From: Blasia pusilla
Taxonomy: Eukaryota; Marchantiophyta; Marchantiopsida; Blasiales
NCBI GenBank assembly: GCA_050084515.1
Contig: CM114272.1
Location: forward strand, 51,956,001-52,020,000
Direction: 5' to 3'
DNA length: 64,000 nt
The first letter of the stretch is position 1. Each line of letters begins with the position of its first letter. This document shows positions 63,316 through 64,000 of the stretch, in pieces. A program made the position numbers and the translations under genes. Below the pieces are notes generated by a model. That model ran no database searches and was not told the origin of the DNA. It was given only the letters and a program-made list of their open reading frames with translations.

Positions 63316-64000
63316 TATTAAAGATACACAAATTTTTTGCTTCCTATTTCTTTTCTGTGATTCTTAATTTGTAATAGAGTTATATTCTCTTTCCATGTCA
63401 TAGAGAGGTTTTAATATTGAATATGGCTGTAGAGTTTCACAATACTATGAAGTACAAGAGTGGTTTATTGTAAAGATAACAACCTCACTTAAAATTTACA
63501 CAAGAAATAAAATATGTTATGATTAAATCTAAGTATATAACGTTAGATTCTAAGTAAAAAAAGAGAGTAGAATTTCCATCTACACCATGAACATGTACAA
63601 GGAAAAAGCGCAAAGAAAGGGAAAATATTACACAAGAACATGTATGAGAAGGAAAATTTTATGTATTGAACATATGGGCCAATTATGCTAAAATATAGTC
63701 TCGTGCATGTTACTTCAAAGATTAATGTTGGTTTTGTCTAGGAAGTTTCATTATGGTGAAATAGAAGAGTTGTTGAAAGTAAAGTTACAAGTTTTATTGA
63801 AATGTGAAAGGATCCCTATTTCATGCTTTTCATTTTAAACATATCTACACAATAATTAGATTCTTAAATGAAAATAATGAAGGAGAACAACTCCCACCAT
63901 GGAGAATGCACAAGGATAGGTTAAAAACGGAAAAAGCACTAAGAAAAGGAATAGTCTATGTATTCAATATGCTAGTTGATCGAGCTATATGATTAGCCAG
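63316..64000. other. AT-rich DNA to the window end
   Basis: The plus-strand frame 63804-63992 (62 residues) is hydrophilic toward its end (RLKTEKALRKG) but unrecognised. It ends at a TGA near the window border and may be part of something larger outside. Confidence 0.35.

Overview
The window looks like nuclear DNA of a land plant: AT-rich, gene-poor and full of old transposons. Supporting this are a plant-type tRNA-Arg(ACG), a 12-exon gene with GT-AG introns, Ty1/copia retrotransposons primed by initiator tRNA-Met, and a RepHel Helitron with its own introns. The one convincing host protein gene fuses a CaMKK-type kinase to a cyclic-nucleotide-binding domain. I know of no such fusion in flowering plants, so I lean to a bryophyte, lycophyte or fern; this is inference.

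Layout. 1-5.6 kb: AT-rich DNA with a decayed minus-strand copia (2.95-4.88 kb). 5.6-7.5 kb: GC-richer island with degenerate repeats, bordered by the tRNA gene. 8.5-9.4 kb: copy A of a dispersed repeat, carrying a perfect 24-bp hairpin. 10.2-11.85 kb: plus-strand copia integrase remnant with a 108-bp tandem duplication. 12.4-18.7 kb: moderate-GC DNA with unrecognised reading frames and a 33-bp palindrome. 18742-24198: a copia element complete in structure (two LTRs, TGACT target duplication, primer site) but with broken genes. 25.26 kb: short non-autonomous Helitron. 26.9-31.7 kb: GC-rich block, nested minus-strand copia RT pieces, hairpins, repeat copy C. 31.7-37.7 kb: AT-rich near-desert.

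37744-45668 is the main locus: a low-complexity N-terminal extension, a complete CaMKK-like kinase domain, a cyclic-nucleotide-binding domain with a PKG-like Arg-Thr pair in its phosphate cassette, and a Cys-rich tail ending in a CaaX-like Cys-Ser-Leu-Ile. All twelve exons join in phase. One in-frame TGA in exon 7 and one GC donor after exon 10 leave open whether it is active, alternatively spliced, or a young pseudogene.

47.4-49 kb: repeat copy B. 50.0-51.0 kb: second GC-rich island. 52.1-52.7 kb: unidentified reading frame with one stop. 52.8-53.3 kb: tandem repeats. 54.3-60.15 kb: degraded autonomous Helitron (Rep plus Pif1-like helicase). 60.4-61 kb: small ORF, long hairpin, and a sequence related to the last intron of the kinase gene. 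62.6 kb: possible Ty3-type integrase scrap. 63.0-63.3 kb: second short Helitron, minus strand.

There is no operon-like organisation. Apart from the kinase and tRNA genes, most recognisable coding sequence is transposon debris. A recurring oddity is a set of perfect short-loop inverted repeats. In the clearest case the related repeat copy in this window lacks the hairpin, which suggests local template-switch mutation.
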